From contig SFEP01000021.1 in assembly GCA_004557185.1 (NCBI GenBank), forward strand, positions 1 through 33,430: a stretch of 33,430 bases of DNA, in the 5' to 3' direction. Every line of letters begins with the position of its first letter. Position 1 is the stretch's first letter. A program made the position numbers and the translations under genes. The stretch is from Bacteroidales bacterium (GTDB taxonomy: Bacteria > Bacteroidota > Bacteroidia > Bacteroidales > Bacteroidaceae). Positions 17,948 to 26,409 of this stretch are shown here, piece by piece. The notes under the pieces are model-generated. The model ran no database searches. It saw nothing but the letters and a program-made list of their open reading frames with translations, and was not told where the DNA came from.

Positions 17948-18197
17948 AAGAAGAACAGGTGTCGGTGCCACGTACGCAGCCTCAGGCGGGGCGGTGCGTC
18001 TTGGTGGAGTGAGTTTGCGCGCAAGGTTGATGACCGACATGAAAAAGGCGCAAACCGTCGGCCTGTTCCACATCGGCTTTACAAGGTAGTTGCCGCGTGA
18101 TAATCGTCCATGGAATAAGTGTGAATAAATGGGTATGCCGCGGGAGCGCTGCCGCCACGAGGGCCGACAGGGGGTGCATACCGTGTTTTTGGTGCGG

Positions 18198-18226
18198 CAA
18201 AAATAAGAAAAAAACGCCGTTCGCAA
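18198..18226 (-). promoter_or_regulatory. Promoter of corA
   Basis: The minus strand carries TTG (18224-18226), an 18-bp spacer with a T run, and TATTTTTG (18198-18205). This is a good Bacteroides-type match. Transcription from here leaves about 240 nt before the preferred corA start. Confidence 0.65.
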
Positions 18227-18311
18227 CATCCGCCCCTGCTTTTTTGCCAAACGGGTGCACACTTTTCGCACCAGAGCCGCGGTGCACGGCCCGGTCAGGC
18301 GCGTTGCCGTC

Positions 18312-18395
18312 AGCCCTTCATGTCACCTCGAGCCTTCTTCACGTCACCCCGAGCCGCCTTCATTTCACCCCGAGCCTTCTTCGTTTCACCCCGAG
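18312..18395. repeat. Four-unit 21-bp tandem array between divergent corA and flippase
   Basis: Four units of exactly 21 bp (18312-18332, 18333-18353, 18354-18374, 18375-18395) share CCTTC...GTCACCCCGAG or TTTCACCCCGAG. A decayed fifth follows. In one frame they read as SPRAFFT-type heptads. The array sits between two divergent promoters; the rest of 17948-18580 outside the promoters and this array shows no gene. Confidence 0.85.
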
Positions 18396-18547
18396 CTCTT
18401 CCTATTTATATAAGGAGTGGCGGGCACGGCGTGGGGCGGCCTTTGTGCGTCTTGGCGGCGGGCCTTGACGCCTTGGTGGCTGTTTGTGATGCCTTGTTGG
18501 TGGACGCGTTTTGGTTTATTTCACACGGCCAAGGCACCTCGTTCCAC

Positions 18548-18576
18548 TTGCAACACGTGGAAAATGCGTACCTTTG
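18548..18576 (+). promoter_or_regulatory. Promoter of the flippase gene, abutting the start codon
   Basis: TTG (18548-18550), an 18-bp spacer and TACCTTTG (18569-18576) match the Bacteroides-type promoter. The ATG of the flippase begins only four bases after the box, so the transcript would be leaderless or nearly so. Confidence 0.7.
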
Positions 18577-18580
18577 CGGC

Positions 18581-20038
18581 ATGACGGACACAAACCTGAA
18601 ACAAAAGGCAGCGGGTGCGCTGATGTGGGGCGGACTGAGCCAGGCGGCACAGCAAGCGCTCAACCTGGTATTCGGCATCGTGTTGGCACGCCTGCTTAGC
18701 CCCGCCGACTACGGCATGGTGGGCATGCTCACCATCTTTGCGCTCATTGCCACCTCGCTGCAGGAGAGCGGCTTCATGTCGGCCCTGACGCGCAAACAGG
18801 AGGCAAGCAGCGAGGACTACAACGCCGTGTTCTGGTTCAACGTGCTGTGCTCGCTCACCGTCTACGCGGTGCTCTTTGCCGCCGCCCCGCTCATTGCGGC
18901 GTGGTTTCGCCAGCCCGTGCTTGTTCCGCTGTCGCGCCTGCTGTTTCTGAGTTTCGTGTTCTCGGCCATGGGCACGGCGCCGAGAGCTTGGCTCTTCCGC
19001 CACATGCGGGCCAAGCAGACGGCCGTCATTAGTCTCACCTCGCTCGTGGTGAGCGGTCTGTGCGGCATCACCTTGGCGTGGCTGGGCTTTGCCTACTGGG
19101 GCATTGCGCTGCAAAACCTCGTGTTCTGCGCCTCGGTGAGCCTGGGCGGCTGGTATTTTTCGGAATGGCGACCCACGTGGCGCATCAACCTGCGTCCGCT
19201 GCGCGGCATGATAGGCTTCAGCTCGCGCTTGCTGGCCACCAACATTTTCACCCACGTCAACAACAACCTGTTCAGCCTCTTCTTCGGCCGCCTCTATGGT
19301 GAGAGCACGGTGGGCTACTACAACCAGGCCAACAAGTGGACCACCATGGGCCACTCCACGCTGACGGGCATGGTGTGGAGCGTGACGCAGCCGCTCTTTG
19401 CCCGCCTCTCGTACGACGAACCGCAGCGTCAGCAGGCCATCTTCCGCAAAATGCTGCGCCTGACGGCATTCCTGTCGTGCCCCTGCATGTTTGGTCTGGC
19501 GTTGGTGGCGCCGGAGTTCATCACGCTGACCATTACCGAGAAGTGGCTGTCGTCGGCCCTCCTCATGCAGTATCTGTGCATAGGCGGCGCGTTCGTCCCG
19601 ATAGCCTCCTTCTGCTCTAACTTCCTCATCAGCCAGGGCAAAAGCCAGGTGTATATGTGGAACACGGTGGCGCTGTGCCTTGTGCAGCTGTTGCTGCTCG
19701 TGGTGCTGCACCCCTATGGCGTGCGGTGCATGGTGGTGGCCTACGTGGCGGCCAACACGCTGTGGCTGCTGGTGTGGCACGTCTTTGTGCGCCGCATCAT
19801 CGGTCTGCGGCTCAGCCTCTTTGCCCGCGACATCCTGCCCTTTGCTGCCCTGGCGAGCATGGCGATGGGCGCGGCGTGGGGCGTGGCACACCTTTGTCCG
19901 CAGCACCTGCTCGTCACGCTGCTCGTGAAGGTGGCGGTGGCCGCCGTGGTCTATGCCCTATCGCTCCGTCTGCTCGGTGCCCGCATCATGCAGGAGTGCT
20001 GGGACTTTGTGAGGGAGAAAATAGGCTTGCGCCGTTGA
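18581..20038 (+). CDS. Polysaccharide/lipopolysaccharide flippase (MOP superfamily), 485 aa
   Basis: This inner-membrane transporter moves lipid-linked sugars or O-units to the periplasmic face (WzxC/TuaB-like group). The N-terminus, MTDTNLKQKAAGALMWGGLSQ, followed by VFGIVLARLLSPADYGMVGM, is the usual first half of TM1 to TM2. About 12-14 hydrophobic segments cover the length, with a basic tail. Length is normal (470-500 aa). The start at 18581 is supported by the N-terminal family pattern; a shorter start at 18623 (MWGGLSQ) would cut into TM1. No glycosyltransferase, polymerase or ligase is adjacent, so it is an orphan flippase. The zinc-peptidase gene follows after 87 bp. Confidence 0.9.
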   Translation: MTDTNLKQKAAGALMWGGLSQAAQQALNLVFGIVLARLLSPADYGMVGMLTIFALIATSLQESGFMSALTRKQEASSEDYNAVFWFNVLCSLTVYAVLFAAAPLIAAWFRQPVLVPLSRLLFLSFVFSAMGTAPRAWLFRHMRAKQTAVISLTSLVVSGLCGITLAWLGFAYWGIALQNLVFCASVSLGGWYFSEWRPTWRINLRPLRGMIGFSSRLLATNIFTHVNNNLFSLFFGRLYGESTVGYYNQANKWTTMGHSTLTGMVWSVTQPLFARLSYDEPQRQQAIFRKMLRLTAFLSCPCMFGLALVAPEFITLTITEKWLSSALLMQYLCIGGAFVPIASFCSNFLISQGKSQVYMWNTVALCLVQLLLLVVLHPYGVRCMVVAYVAANTLWLLVWHVFVRRIIGLRLSLFARDILPFAALASMAMGAAWGVAHLCPQHLLVTLLVKVAVAAVVYALSLRLLGARIMQECWDFVREKIGLRR

Positions 20039-20125
20039 GCGCCCTCCCTGCTGCGCCCATGGGCTGCGGCAAACCTACAATCGCACTAAATCTACGAATT
20101 TTCACACTGAAAACCCTTTACACTT

Positions 20126-20809
20126 ATGAGCATCCTTCTTTTTATAGGCATTGCCCTTGTTAGTTACCTCGTACAGGCCAACCTGAAGGCAAAGATGAAC
20201 AAGTATTCGCGCCAGTTGCTGGCTTCGGGTCTCACAGGCCGTGAGGTGGCCGAACGCATGCTGCGCGAAAACGGCATCTACAACGTCAGCGTCACCTGCA
20301 CGCCAGGCTTTCTGACAGACCATTATAATCCCACGACGGCCACCGTCAACCTTTCCGAGGCAGTCTACCACGGCCGCAGCGTAGCCTCAGCCGCCGTTGC
20401 CGCCCACGAGTGCGGCCATGCCGTGCAGCACGCCACGGCCTACGGTCCGCTCACGCTGCGCTCAGCCCTTGTGCCGGCCGTCACCTTTGCCTCGTCCATT
20501 GTGTCGTGGGTGCTGCTGGCAGGCATCCTGCTCATCGAGGTCGTGCCGCAGATTATGCTGGGCGGCATCATCCTCTTTGCCCTCACCACGCTCTTCTCCT
20601 TTGTCACGCTGCCCGTCGAAATCGACGCCTCGCGCCGCGCCACCCGTTGGCTGGAGGCCTCGGGCGTGGCTGCCCCCTACGAAAAGCAGGCTGTGGTGTC
20701 GGCCTTGAGTTCGGCCGCCTACACCTACGTGGCCGCCGCCCTGAGTTCGCTCGCCACGCTCATCTACTACGTGCTCCAGTTCATGGCTCACAGCAGCAGC
20801 GACGACTGA
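20126..20809 (+). CDS. YugP-type membrane zinc metallopeptidase, 227 aa
   Basis: This is a membrane-bound neutral zinc peptidase of the YugP-like family. The N-terminal helix (residues 1-18) is hydrophobic. Residues 20-85 are a soluble segment with VTCTPGFLTDHYNP and TVNLSEAVYHGRSVASAAVA. The catalytic HExxH motif is HECGH, residues 94-98. The second half has further membrane segments (VTFASSIVSWVLLAGILLIEV, GGIILFALTTLFSFVTL) and the EIDAS-R motif just after. Length is usual. The substrate is not known. It follows the flippase by 87 bp; no clear separate promoter is visible, so co-transcription is possible. A terminator follows. Confidence 0.9.
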   Translation: MSILLFIGIALVSYLVQANLKAKMNKYSRQLLASGLTGREVAERMLRENGIYNVSVTCTPGFLTDHYNPTTATVNLSEAVYHGRSVASAAVAAHECGHAVQHATAYGPLTLRSALVPAVTFASSIVSWVLLAGILLIEVVPQIMLGGIILFALTTLFSFVTLPVEIDASRRATRWLEASGVAAPYEKQAVVSALSSAAYTYVAAALSSLATLIYYVLQFMAHSSSDD

Positions 20810-20829
20810 GCCCTTCCCCCCACCCTGCC

Positions 20830-20878
20830 GCCGCGACGTCCGCACCCCTCATCGGTTACGGGCGTCGCGGCCGTTTTG
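20830..20878 (+). terminator. Rho-independent terminator of the zinc peptidase gene
   Basis: GCCGCGACG (20830-20838) pairs with CGTCGCGGC (20863-20871), and the inner part extends through GTCCG/CGGGC-like pairing. It is followed by CGTTTTGT. Confidence 0.7.
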
Positions 20879-20910
20879 TGCGGCAGTGTTCCATAAAATG
20901 GGCACATACC

Positions 20911-20942
20911 TTGGCAAATATGCATGCAAAAACCTATCTTTG
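20911..20942 (+). promoter_or_regulatory. Promoter of the GH20 gene
   Basis: TTG (20911-20913), a 21-bp spacer and TATCTTTG (20935-20942) match the Bacteroides-type promoter. The leader is about 57 nt. Confidence 0.7.
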
Positions 20943-21006
20943 CCACCAAATAACCCGTATCTTACCACGATACATCTTTACAAACCTCACTAATACTATC
21001 AAAAGC

Positions 21007-24000
21007 ATGAAAAACAGACTTTTCAGTTTGCTGATGCTACTCTGCCTCTGCACCACCTCGATGCTGGCTGATGACTTCATCAACCTCACTCCCCGGCCGC
21101 GCAACATGGTAGAGGGCACGAGCACCCTTACGCTGCCGGCCTCCTTCACAGTAGGCTACACCAACCTGCCCGCCGACATGGTGACGGAGGTGGAGCGCTT
21201 TGTCACGGTCTTCACCACAGCTACGGGCTTGCAGGTAACGGCACAGAGCGACGCCACCGACGCGCTCATCAAGGTGTCACTCGCCACGAGCAACCTGGGC
21301 GACGAGGGCTACAACCTCAGCATCTCCACCAGCGGCGTCAGCATCGAGGCCACCACGGCTCACGGCCTCTACTACGCCTTCCAGAGCATACGCAAAGTGC
21401 TGCCAGCCCACGTCATGGCCGGTGTGCCCAACCCCTCCTGCACCTCCTACGTGCTGCCCTGCTTCACCACCAGCGACGCCCCGCGCTACGCCTACCGCGG
21501 CTTCATGCTCGACGTGTCGCGCCACTTCTTCACCGTCGAGGAGGTGAAGCGCATGCTCGACGTCATGTCATATTACAAAATGAACCGCTTCCACTGGCAC
21601 CTGTCCGACGACCAAGGATGGCGCGTGGAAATCAAGAAGTACCCCAAACTTACCTCCGTCGGCAGCATTGCCCCCAACTCGCGCTTCACCGACATGTACA
21701 CCTGCTCACAGTATTGGATTAACGAGCCCTACGGCCCTTACTTCTACACGCAGGACGAAATTCGCGACGTCGTGGCCTACGCCAAGGAGCGCCACATCGA
21801 GATTATTCCCGAAATCGACATGCCCGGCCACTTCTGCGCCGCCATGACCTCCTACCCTGAGTTCAGCTGCTACCCCAACGGCAACCACACCATTTGGGAC
21901 GACGGCGGCATCTCCTCCGACATCATGAACGTGGCCAACCCCGCCGCCGTACAGTTTGCCAAAGACATTCTGTCAGAACTCATTGACATGTTCCCCTACG
22001 AGTATATACACATCGGTGGCGACGAATGCCCCGATGGCGCGTGGAGGCAGAACGCCGAATGCCAGCAAATGTATGAAGACCTCAACCTGACGCACTACCG
22101 CCAGCTGCAGAGCCACTTCATTGCCGAGATGGCAGAGTTCGTAAAATCGAAAGACCGCAAACTGGCTGTTTGGAACGAATCCATCACCGCCGAAGGTGCC
22201 GACCTCGACCTCATCAAGCAGACGGGGGCTACCGTCTACTGCTGGACCGGACCCGAAGCAGCTGCCCAGAAAGCCGCCTCGCTGGGGCTGCCCAACATCT
22301 ACACACCCTGGGGACCCTACTACATCAACCGCAAGCAGGGCAACGGTCCGCTCGACCCACCGGGTGCCGGCACCGGCGCTGACAACGTGAGCAAAACCTA
22401 CAACACCGTGCCGCCCAGCGAAACGGACCTCGGCGTGCAGGCCACCTTCTGGACCGAGCACGTGAGCGACCGCGACTACATGGAATGGCTCGCACTGCCG
22501 CGCCTCATCGCCGTAGCCGAGGCTGGCTGGACACCCCAGAGCCGCAAGGACTTTGCCGATTTCCAGAAGCGCATGACGGCCGACACACTCCTCCTGCAGC
22601 TCGGCGACTACAAGTACTGCAACTACTACATGCTCACCTCAAGCGGCGAGCAGGACAACAAGGTCATGCCCAAAACCTCGACGGCCGAGAAGAAATACTA
22701 CTACCGCCTCATCTCGGGCGGCACGGACAACGACCGCCGGAACCGCTGCATCGAACTCCTGGCCGACGGCTCGCCCCTCATCGAGCAGTATGCCGCCAAC
22801 GGCGCACTGGCCGGCCGCCTCTGGACCAACGCACAGGCCGAGGCCAACGCCGCGAACTACGACTACCAGTGGTGGATGCTCGAGGAAGATGCCAACAACC
22901 CCGGCCACTACGCCCTCGTGTGCAAGGCACTGCCTGAGGGATCCGTCAATCCCGAACCTACCGCCATCTCCGTGTCGGGACGCTGGGTCTACGACGCCAC
23001 ACAGAAGCACTACAACATTGTGCTGGGCAGCGGAGCCTACGGCACCATAGGCAACAACTATTATTACTCCATCGAGAGCGACACCCACTCAGGCCAGTAC
23101 TTCAACTCTTCCATGCCCAAGCAGGGTCTGGCTGTCAACGTCTACAACGCACCCAACGACGGCGCAGGCGGCCAGTGGCAGTTTGCTCCCGCCGAAAACT
23201 ACGACACGCCCGCCGTGCCCGAATACGACCATCTGGTGCAGGGCAAAACGTACCTCATCAGCAACGCCGTTGAGGGCTACAACCACACGGCACTCTGCGA
23301 CAACGGCACCGCCACCCTGCTGCAGCACAGCACCGATGCCTTTGCCCACAACGCCTGGACGGTGACCGAAGCCACCGACAATGCCGACGGCACGCAGACG
23401 CTCAAACTGCAGAACGCCGCCACACAGCGCTACGTGGGCGCCGCAAAGGCTTTCGCCGCCAAGCGGGGCTGCGCCATCACCATGTCGAGCACAGCCGCCG
23501 AGGTTACGCTGGCCTTTGTGCCCGAGCACAGCGCCTTCCGTCTCCTCATCAACGGCAAGTCATTCTTCCCCATCTCGGCCAACTCCACCACTGACCCCGC
23601 CACCATCTCGTCGGGTGCCAACGTCAACGACGCCGCCTACGACGCCCCTGCCAGCCAGGGTGCCGAGTGGCTCGTGCAGGCCGTGAAGGTGCACACCATC
23701 CAATGCGCCACCACCACGGGCGAGGTGCTGGGCTCCTACACCCTCGCACTGCCCGAAGAGGACACCGCACTCACAGCCGAACGCTGCCCCGCGTTCAAGA
23801 ACATGACCGTGAAGGAAATCACCTCGGCCGGCGAGGCTGCCTGGAACGTGGTCTACGAGCGCTCGGCCTACGCCGTAGTGCTCGACTGCCGCGACGAACG
23901 AGGCGCCATCGTGCAGCGCACCGAAACGAGTGTCCCCGTGGGTGGAAGCTACACCGTGGCACTGCCCGAACTGAAATACTACACCCTGCAGAGCGCCGAC

Positions 24001-24849
24001 CAGGCTGACGGCACCGTCATCAAGCCCACGGCCGACCTCACCCTGCAAGCTGTCTACACCACCGACGCCCTGAGCGGCGTGAAGGAGGTAGCCAGCAGCG
24101 TCACCGAACTGGTGTCGGGCCACAGTTACCTGCTCTACGACGCCTCCACCGACGCACAGCGTGTGGGCTACCGTCTGATTCAGGACAAGACCATGAACAT
24201 CAACCGCAGTTTCACGGCCACAGGGCTCACCCCCGCCGCCACCTGGACGCTGCTCGCCACGGGCGACAAGATGCGGGTGAAAAACGAGTACTACAACCTC
24301 TATGTGCCCGCCCTCGCCCGTTCGCAGAGCACCACAGCCTCGGCCGCAGGCGGCCTCTTCACCTTCACGCTCAACGCTGATGGCGAAACGTTCAACGTCA
24401 AGGGTACAAACAACATGTACTGGGACGGCAAGGAGAACGGCGACCTCGTGGGCTGGGACAGCGGCACGGGCCACAACATCCGCGTATGCGAGTACCACGT
24501 ACAGCCCTACTTCACCGTCACCCTCGTATGCAAGGACACCAAGGGCAACGAACTCAGCAAGACGCAGACGCTGCACATGGCCGGCGCGGCGCACACCATC
24601 ATCATTCCTAACATGCAGGGCTACACGCTGCAGAGCGTGAAAGGCAATGAGGACTACACAGGCACCGTCGAGACCCACATGACCATCGAGGCCACCTTCC
24701 TCAACGAGGCCGAAGGCATCGGCAGCATCGAGGCCGAAGCAGGACAGCCGAGCCGCCAGGGCATCTACGACCTGCAGGGCCGCCGCCTGCACCGCGTTCC
24801 CGCACAGGGCATCTACATCATCAACGGTGTGAAGACCTACGTCAAGTAA
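21007..24849 (+). CDS. Secreted GH20 beta-N-acetylhexosaminidase with long C-terminal region, 1280 aa
   Basis: The enzyme removes terminal GlcNAc/GalNAc from glycans, probably host mucin or glycoprotein chains. Residues 1-21 are a signal peptide (MKNRLFSLLMLLCLCTTSMLA). Residues 25-150 resemble the GH20b domain. The catalytic barrel begins near YRGFMLDVSRHFF and MNRFHWHLSDDQGWR, with the Asp-Glu pair D339/E340 in HIGGDECP and WTGPEAAAQ following. It ends near WTPQSRKDFADFQKR (about 525). Residues from about 530 to 1230 are extra domains, with repeated Q/W-containing beta-rich blocks that look like carbohydrate-binding modules. The last 30 residues (YDLQGRRL...GIYIINGVKTYVK) fit a type IX secretion-type tail. 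Ordinary GH20 enzymes are 600-800 aa, so the tail is unusually long. It is monocistronic with its own promoter and terminator. Confidence 0.93.
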   Translation: MKNRLFSLLMLLCLCTTSMLADDFINLTPRPRNMVEGTSTLTLPASFTVGYTNLPADMVTEVERFVTVFTTATGLQVTAQSDATDALIKVSLATSNLGDEGYNLSISTSGVSIEATTAHGLYYAFQSIRKVLPAHVMAGVPNPSCTSYVLPCFTTSDAPRYAYRGFMLDVSRHFFTVEEVKRMLDVMSYYKMNRFHWHLSDDQGWRVEIKKYPKLTSVGSIAPNSRFTDMYTCSQYWINEPYGPYFYTQDEIRDVVAYAKERHIEIIPEIDMPGHFCAAMTSYPEFSCYPNGNHTIWDDGGISSDIMNVANPAAVQFAKDILSELIDMFPYEYIHIGGDECPDGAWRQNAECQQMYEDLNLTHYRQLQSHFIAEMAEFVKSKDRKLAVWNESITAEGADLDLIKQTGATVYCWTGPEAAAQKAASLGLPNIYTPWGPYYINRKQGNGPLDPPGAGTGADNVSKTYNTVPPSETDLGVQATFWTEHVSDRDYMEWLALPRLIAVAEAGWTPQSRKDFADFQKRMTADTLLLQLGDYKYCNYYMLTSSGEQDNKVMPKTSTAEKKYYYRLISGGTDNDRRNRCIELLADGSPLIEQYAANGALAGRLWTNAQAEANAANYDYQWWMLEEDANNPGHYALVCKALPEGSVNPEPTAISVSGRWVYDATQKHYNIVLGSGAYGTIGNNYYYSIESDTHSGQYFNSSMPKQGLAVNVYNAPNDGAGGQWQFAPAENYDTPAVPEYDHLVQGKTYLISNAVEGYNHTALCDNGTATLLQHSTDAFAHNAWTVTEATDNADGTQTLKLQNAATQRYVGAAKAFAAKRGCAITMSSTAAEVTLAFVPEHSAFRLLINGKSFFPISANSTTDPATISSGANVNDAAYDAPASQGAEWLVQAVKVHTIQCATTTGEVLGSYTLALPEEDTALTAERCPAFKNMTVKEITSAGEAAWNVVYERSAYAVVLDCRDERGAIVQRTETSVPVGGSYTVALPELKYYTLQSADQADGTVIKPTADLTLQAVYTTDALSGVKEVASSVTELVSGHSYLLYDASTDAQRVGYRLIQDKTMNINRSFTATGLTPAATWTLLATGDKMRVKNEYYNLYVPALARSQSTTASAAGGLFTFTLNADGETFNVKGTNNMYWDGKENGDLVGWDSGTGHNIRVCEYHVQPYFTVTLVCKDTKGNELSKTQTLHMAGAAHTIIIPNMQGYTLQSVKGNEDYTGTVETHMTIEATFLNEAEGIGSIEAEAGQPSRQGIYDLQGRRLHRVPAQGIYIINGVKTYVK

Positions 24850-24863
24850 CACCCCATCCTACC

Positions 24864-24906
24864 GCCCGTCCCAGTGGAATAACCTCCCGCTGGGACGGGC
24901 TTTTGT
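24864..24906 (+). terminator. Rho-independent terminator of the GH20 gene
   Basis: GCCCGTCCCAG (24864-24874) pairs perfectly with CTGGGACGGGC (24890-24900), followed by TTTTGT. It is a textbook hairpin, 15 bp after the stop. Confidence 0.9.
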
Positions 24907-24927
24907 ATGGTGGAAAACGGATGCCAT

Positions 24928-24969
24928 GAAGAAAAACTCACAACGGGTGAAGAAAAACTCACAACGGGT
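24928..24969. repeat. Perfect 21-bp tandem duplication
   Basis: Positions 24928-24948 and 24949-24969 are identical 21-bp units beginning GAAGAAAAACTCAC. It lies just past the GH20 terminator, and its last three bases overlap the left end of element copy C. It belongs to no other repeat family here. Confidence 0.9.
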
Positions 24970-25374
24970 GTCCAGTCAACGCCTTTGATATTTCGTGGTT
25001 ATGGACACCACAGGAGCATCAGATTCAAGTCATCAACTATTACCCGCCCCCCTACCACGGCATCTTTTTCGAGCAGGGCAGCAACGCCTCGTCACGTCAC
25101 CTATTTTGGCGGGGCGCGGGACGGGGAAAAGGAGATGCTACGTAAAAAATATCACGTCGTACGTAAAAAAAATCACGTCGTACGTAAACTTTTTTACGTA
25201 GCATCTATTTTCGGCGGGGCGGCGGGCCGTAAAAACAGGCCGCCGTGGGAACTTTCTTCCACGGCGTGGGAAGTTTCTTCCACGGCAGGGACACTTTCTC
25301 CCACGGCATCCCTTCAGTGCGTGACCGAACACCCGCATTTTTGGGAGGACGCTCAAACAAGTTTACCGGACACC
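24967..25374 (+). repeat. Dispersed composite element, copy C (best preserved, MITE-like)
   Basis: Imperfect terminal inverted repeats (GGTGTCCAGTCAAC at 24967-24980; GTTTACCGGACACC at 25361-25374; 12 of 14 match) bound about 408 bp. Inside are a G-rich linker (25101-25133) and the head module with a perfect 16-bp inverted repeat (25134-25149 with 25190-25205) around three 21-bp units (25141-25161, 25162-25182, 25183-25203). A bridge CCGTAAAAACAGGC follows, then three 21-bp GTGGGAA...TTCCAC units (25244-25264, 25265-25285, 25286-25306) and a tail with TTCAGTGCGTGACC. There is no transposase and no clear target duplication. It lies between the convergent 3' ends of GH20 and tetR. Confidence 0.75.
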
Positions 25375-25426
25375 GATAATCCCGCGGCAAGGCCATTACG
25401 CACCGTGCCCCGCACACCTGTCCACG

Positions 25427-25471
25427 AAAACGAACCCACCCGCGGCAAGATGGCTGTAGCGGGTGGGTTCG
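25427..25471 (-). terminator. Rho-independent terminator of the tetR-family gene
   Basis: CGAACCCACCCGC (25431-25443) pairs perfectly with GCGGGTGGGTTCG (25459-25471). On the minus strand it is followed by TTTT (25430-25427). It lies about 70 bp beyond the stop. Confidence 0.85.
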
Positions 25472-25541
25472 TGGGTTGTGTAGGGGTGTTCCTTGCTGGA
25501 GGTGGCGGCCTGTGCCGTTGGCCGCGCAGGTGGGACGAGGC

Positions 25542-26189
25542 TCAGAGTGCCACCTGCTCGTCGCTGTGCGCTTGCAGGAAGGCGTCAATCATGGCAATGC
25601 CTTTCTCGGTGGCGCAGCCGCGCAGATAAACGATGCTGGTGTTGAGAAAAATTTCGTGCGGGCGGCAATGCTGAAAGGCGTCGCGCTGCAACAAACTGCT
25701 GATTGACGAGCTGGCACAATAATAGATAATGCGTACGTTCAGGTCGCTGCGAAAGAAGCCCTGCTCCACGCCTTTTTCCAGAAAGGCCACGGCCTCCTCC
25801 TCGTGCATGCGTCGCTTCTCGTCGAAATAATGCAGCACCTTGGGATACTTGACCAGGTCGGCGAAGAAGGAAGGGTGCACCTGGTCCATGTCGTGCATGC
25901 GAAACTCAAACACCACGAGCAGCACCTCGAGCACGTTCTCGGTGGTCTGCACGAGCTGCTGCAGCATGGCGTCGCGCTCCTCATCCTTGCGCTTCACGCA
26001 GGCCAGCAGCAGGTCCTGCTTATCGGCAAAGAGTTGGTAGAGGGTGCGCTTCGACATCGACAGTATGTGGGCCACGTCGTCCATCGTGACAGAGCGTATG
26101 CCTTTCTCAGCAAAAGCCTTCATGGCGGCATCAATGACGCGCCGCCGCACATCGGCCTTGGCATCAGGCAGGGGGTGTTGCATACTCAT
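25542..26189 (-). CDS. TetR/AcrR-family transcriptional regulator, 215 aa
   Basis: This is a one-component repressor-type regulator. Residues 12-60 form the TetR DNA-binding domain: RRRVIDAAMKAFAEKGIRSVT, then the helix-turn-helix MDDVAHILSMSKRTLYQLFADK. The rest is a helical ligand-binding domain with no named subfamily recognised. A second ATG two codons in (26183) is an equal candidate start. It is transcribed divergently from the 1269-aa surface protein; both promoters carry the same 10-mer, and an inverted repeat overlaps its own promoter. Autorepression and control of the neighbour are inferred. No efflux pump, the commonest TetR target, is adjacent. Confidence 0.93.
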   Translation of the reverse strand: MSMQHPLPDAKADVRRRVIDAAMKAFAEKGIRSVTMDDVAHILSMSKRTLYQLFADKQDLLLACVKRKDEERDAMLQQLVQTTENVLEVLLVVFEFRMHDMDQVHPSFFADLVKYPKVLHYFDEKRRMHEEEAVAFLEKGVEQGFFRSDLNVRIIYYCASSSISSLLQRDAFQHCRPHEIFLNTSIVYLRGCATEKGIAMIDAFLQAHSDEQVAL

Positions 26190-26208
26190 GGTGCAGGATT
26201 TTTGCAGG

Positions 26209-26216
26209 CAAAGTTA
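26209..26216 (-). promoter_or_regulatory. -7 box of the tetR-family gene
   Basis: TAACTTTG on the minus strand lies 19 bp before the ATG at 26189. The -33 region overlaps the inverted repeat at 26233-26253. Confidence 0.6.
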
Positions 26217-26232
26217 AAAAACTTTTTACTAC

Positions 26233-26253
26233 ATCGCAGTTTTTGTTTGCGAT
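26233..26253. promoter_or_regulatory. Candidate TetR operator
   Basis: ATCGCA (26233-26238) and TGCGAT (26248-26253) form a perfect 6-bp inverted repeat with a 9-bp spacer. It lies over the -33 region of the tetR promoter, the usual place for an autorepressor site. The 21-bp length fits TetR-type operators. Confidence 0.5.
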
Positions 26254-26375
26254 AAAAAAACGCCCCGCCGCCATGACGCGCCGCAGCGCCGCAGCGAGGC
26301 GGGCTCGGTGCCGCGGGCACGGCGGAGCGACGGTGGTGAATAGATGAATATGAAACTTTTACAAGCATTTATCTC

Positions 26376-26385
26376 GCAAACAAAA
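26376..26385 (+). promoter_or_regulatory. Shared 10-mer in the surface-protein promoter
   Basis: GCAAACAAAA is identical to the minus strand of 26241-26250, inside the tetR operator. It is preceded by TTTATC in both places. In both promoters 24 bp separate it from the TAnnTTTG box. The second half of the tetR inverted repeat is absent here. Confidence 0.55.
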
Positions 26386-26409
26386 GGGGTGTAACAAAGA
26401 AAAAATGCG

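Noticed and set aside
24907..25629. Plus-strand frame of 240 codons across the GH20-tetR gap
   Set aside because: It crosses the 21-bp duplication and element copy C and runs antisense into tetR; the peptide consists of repeat-derived heptads.
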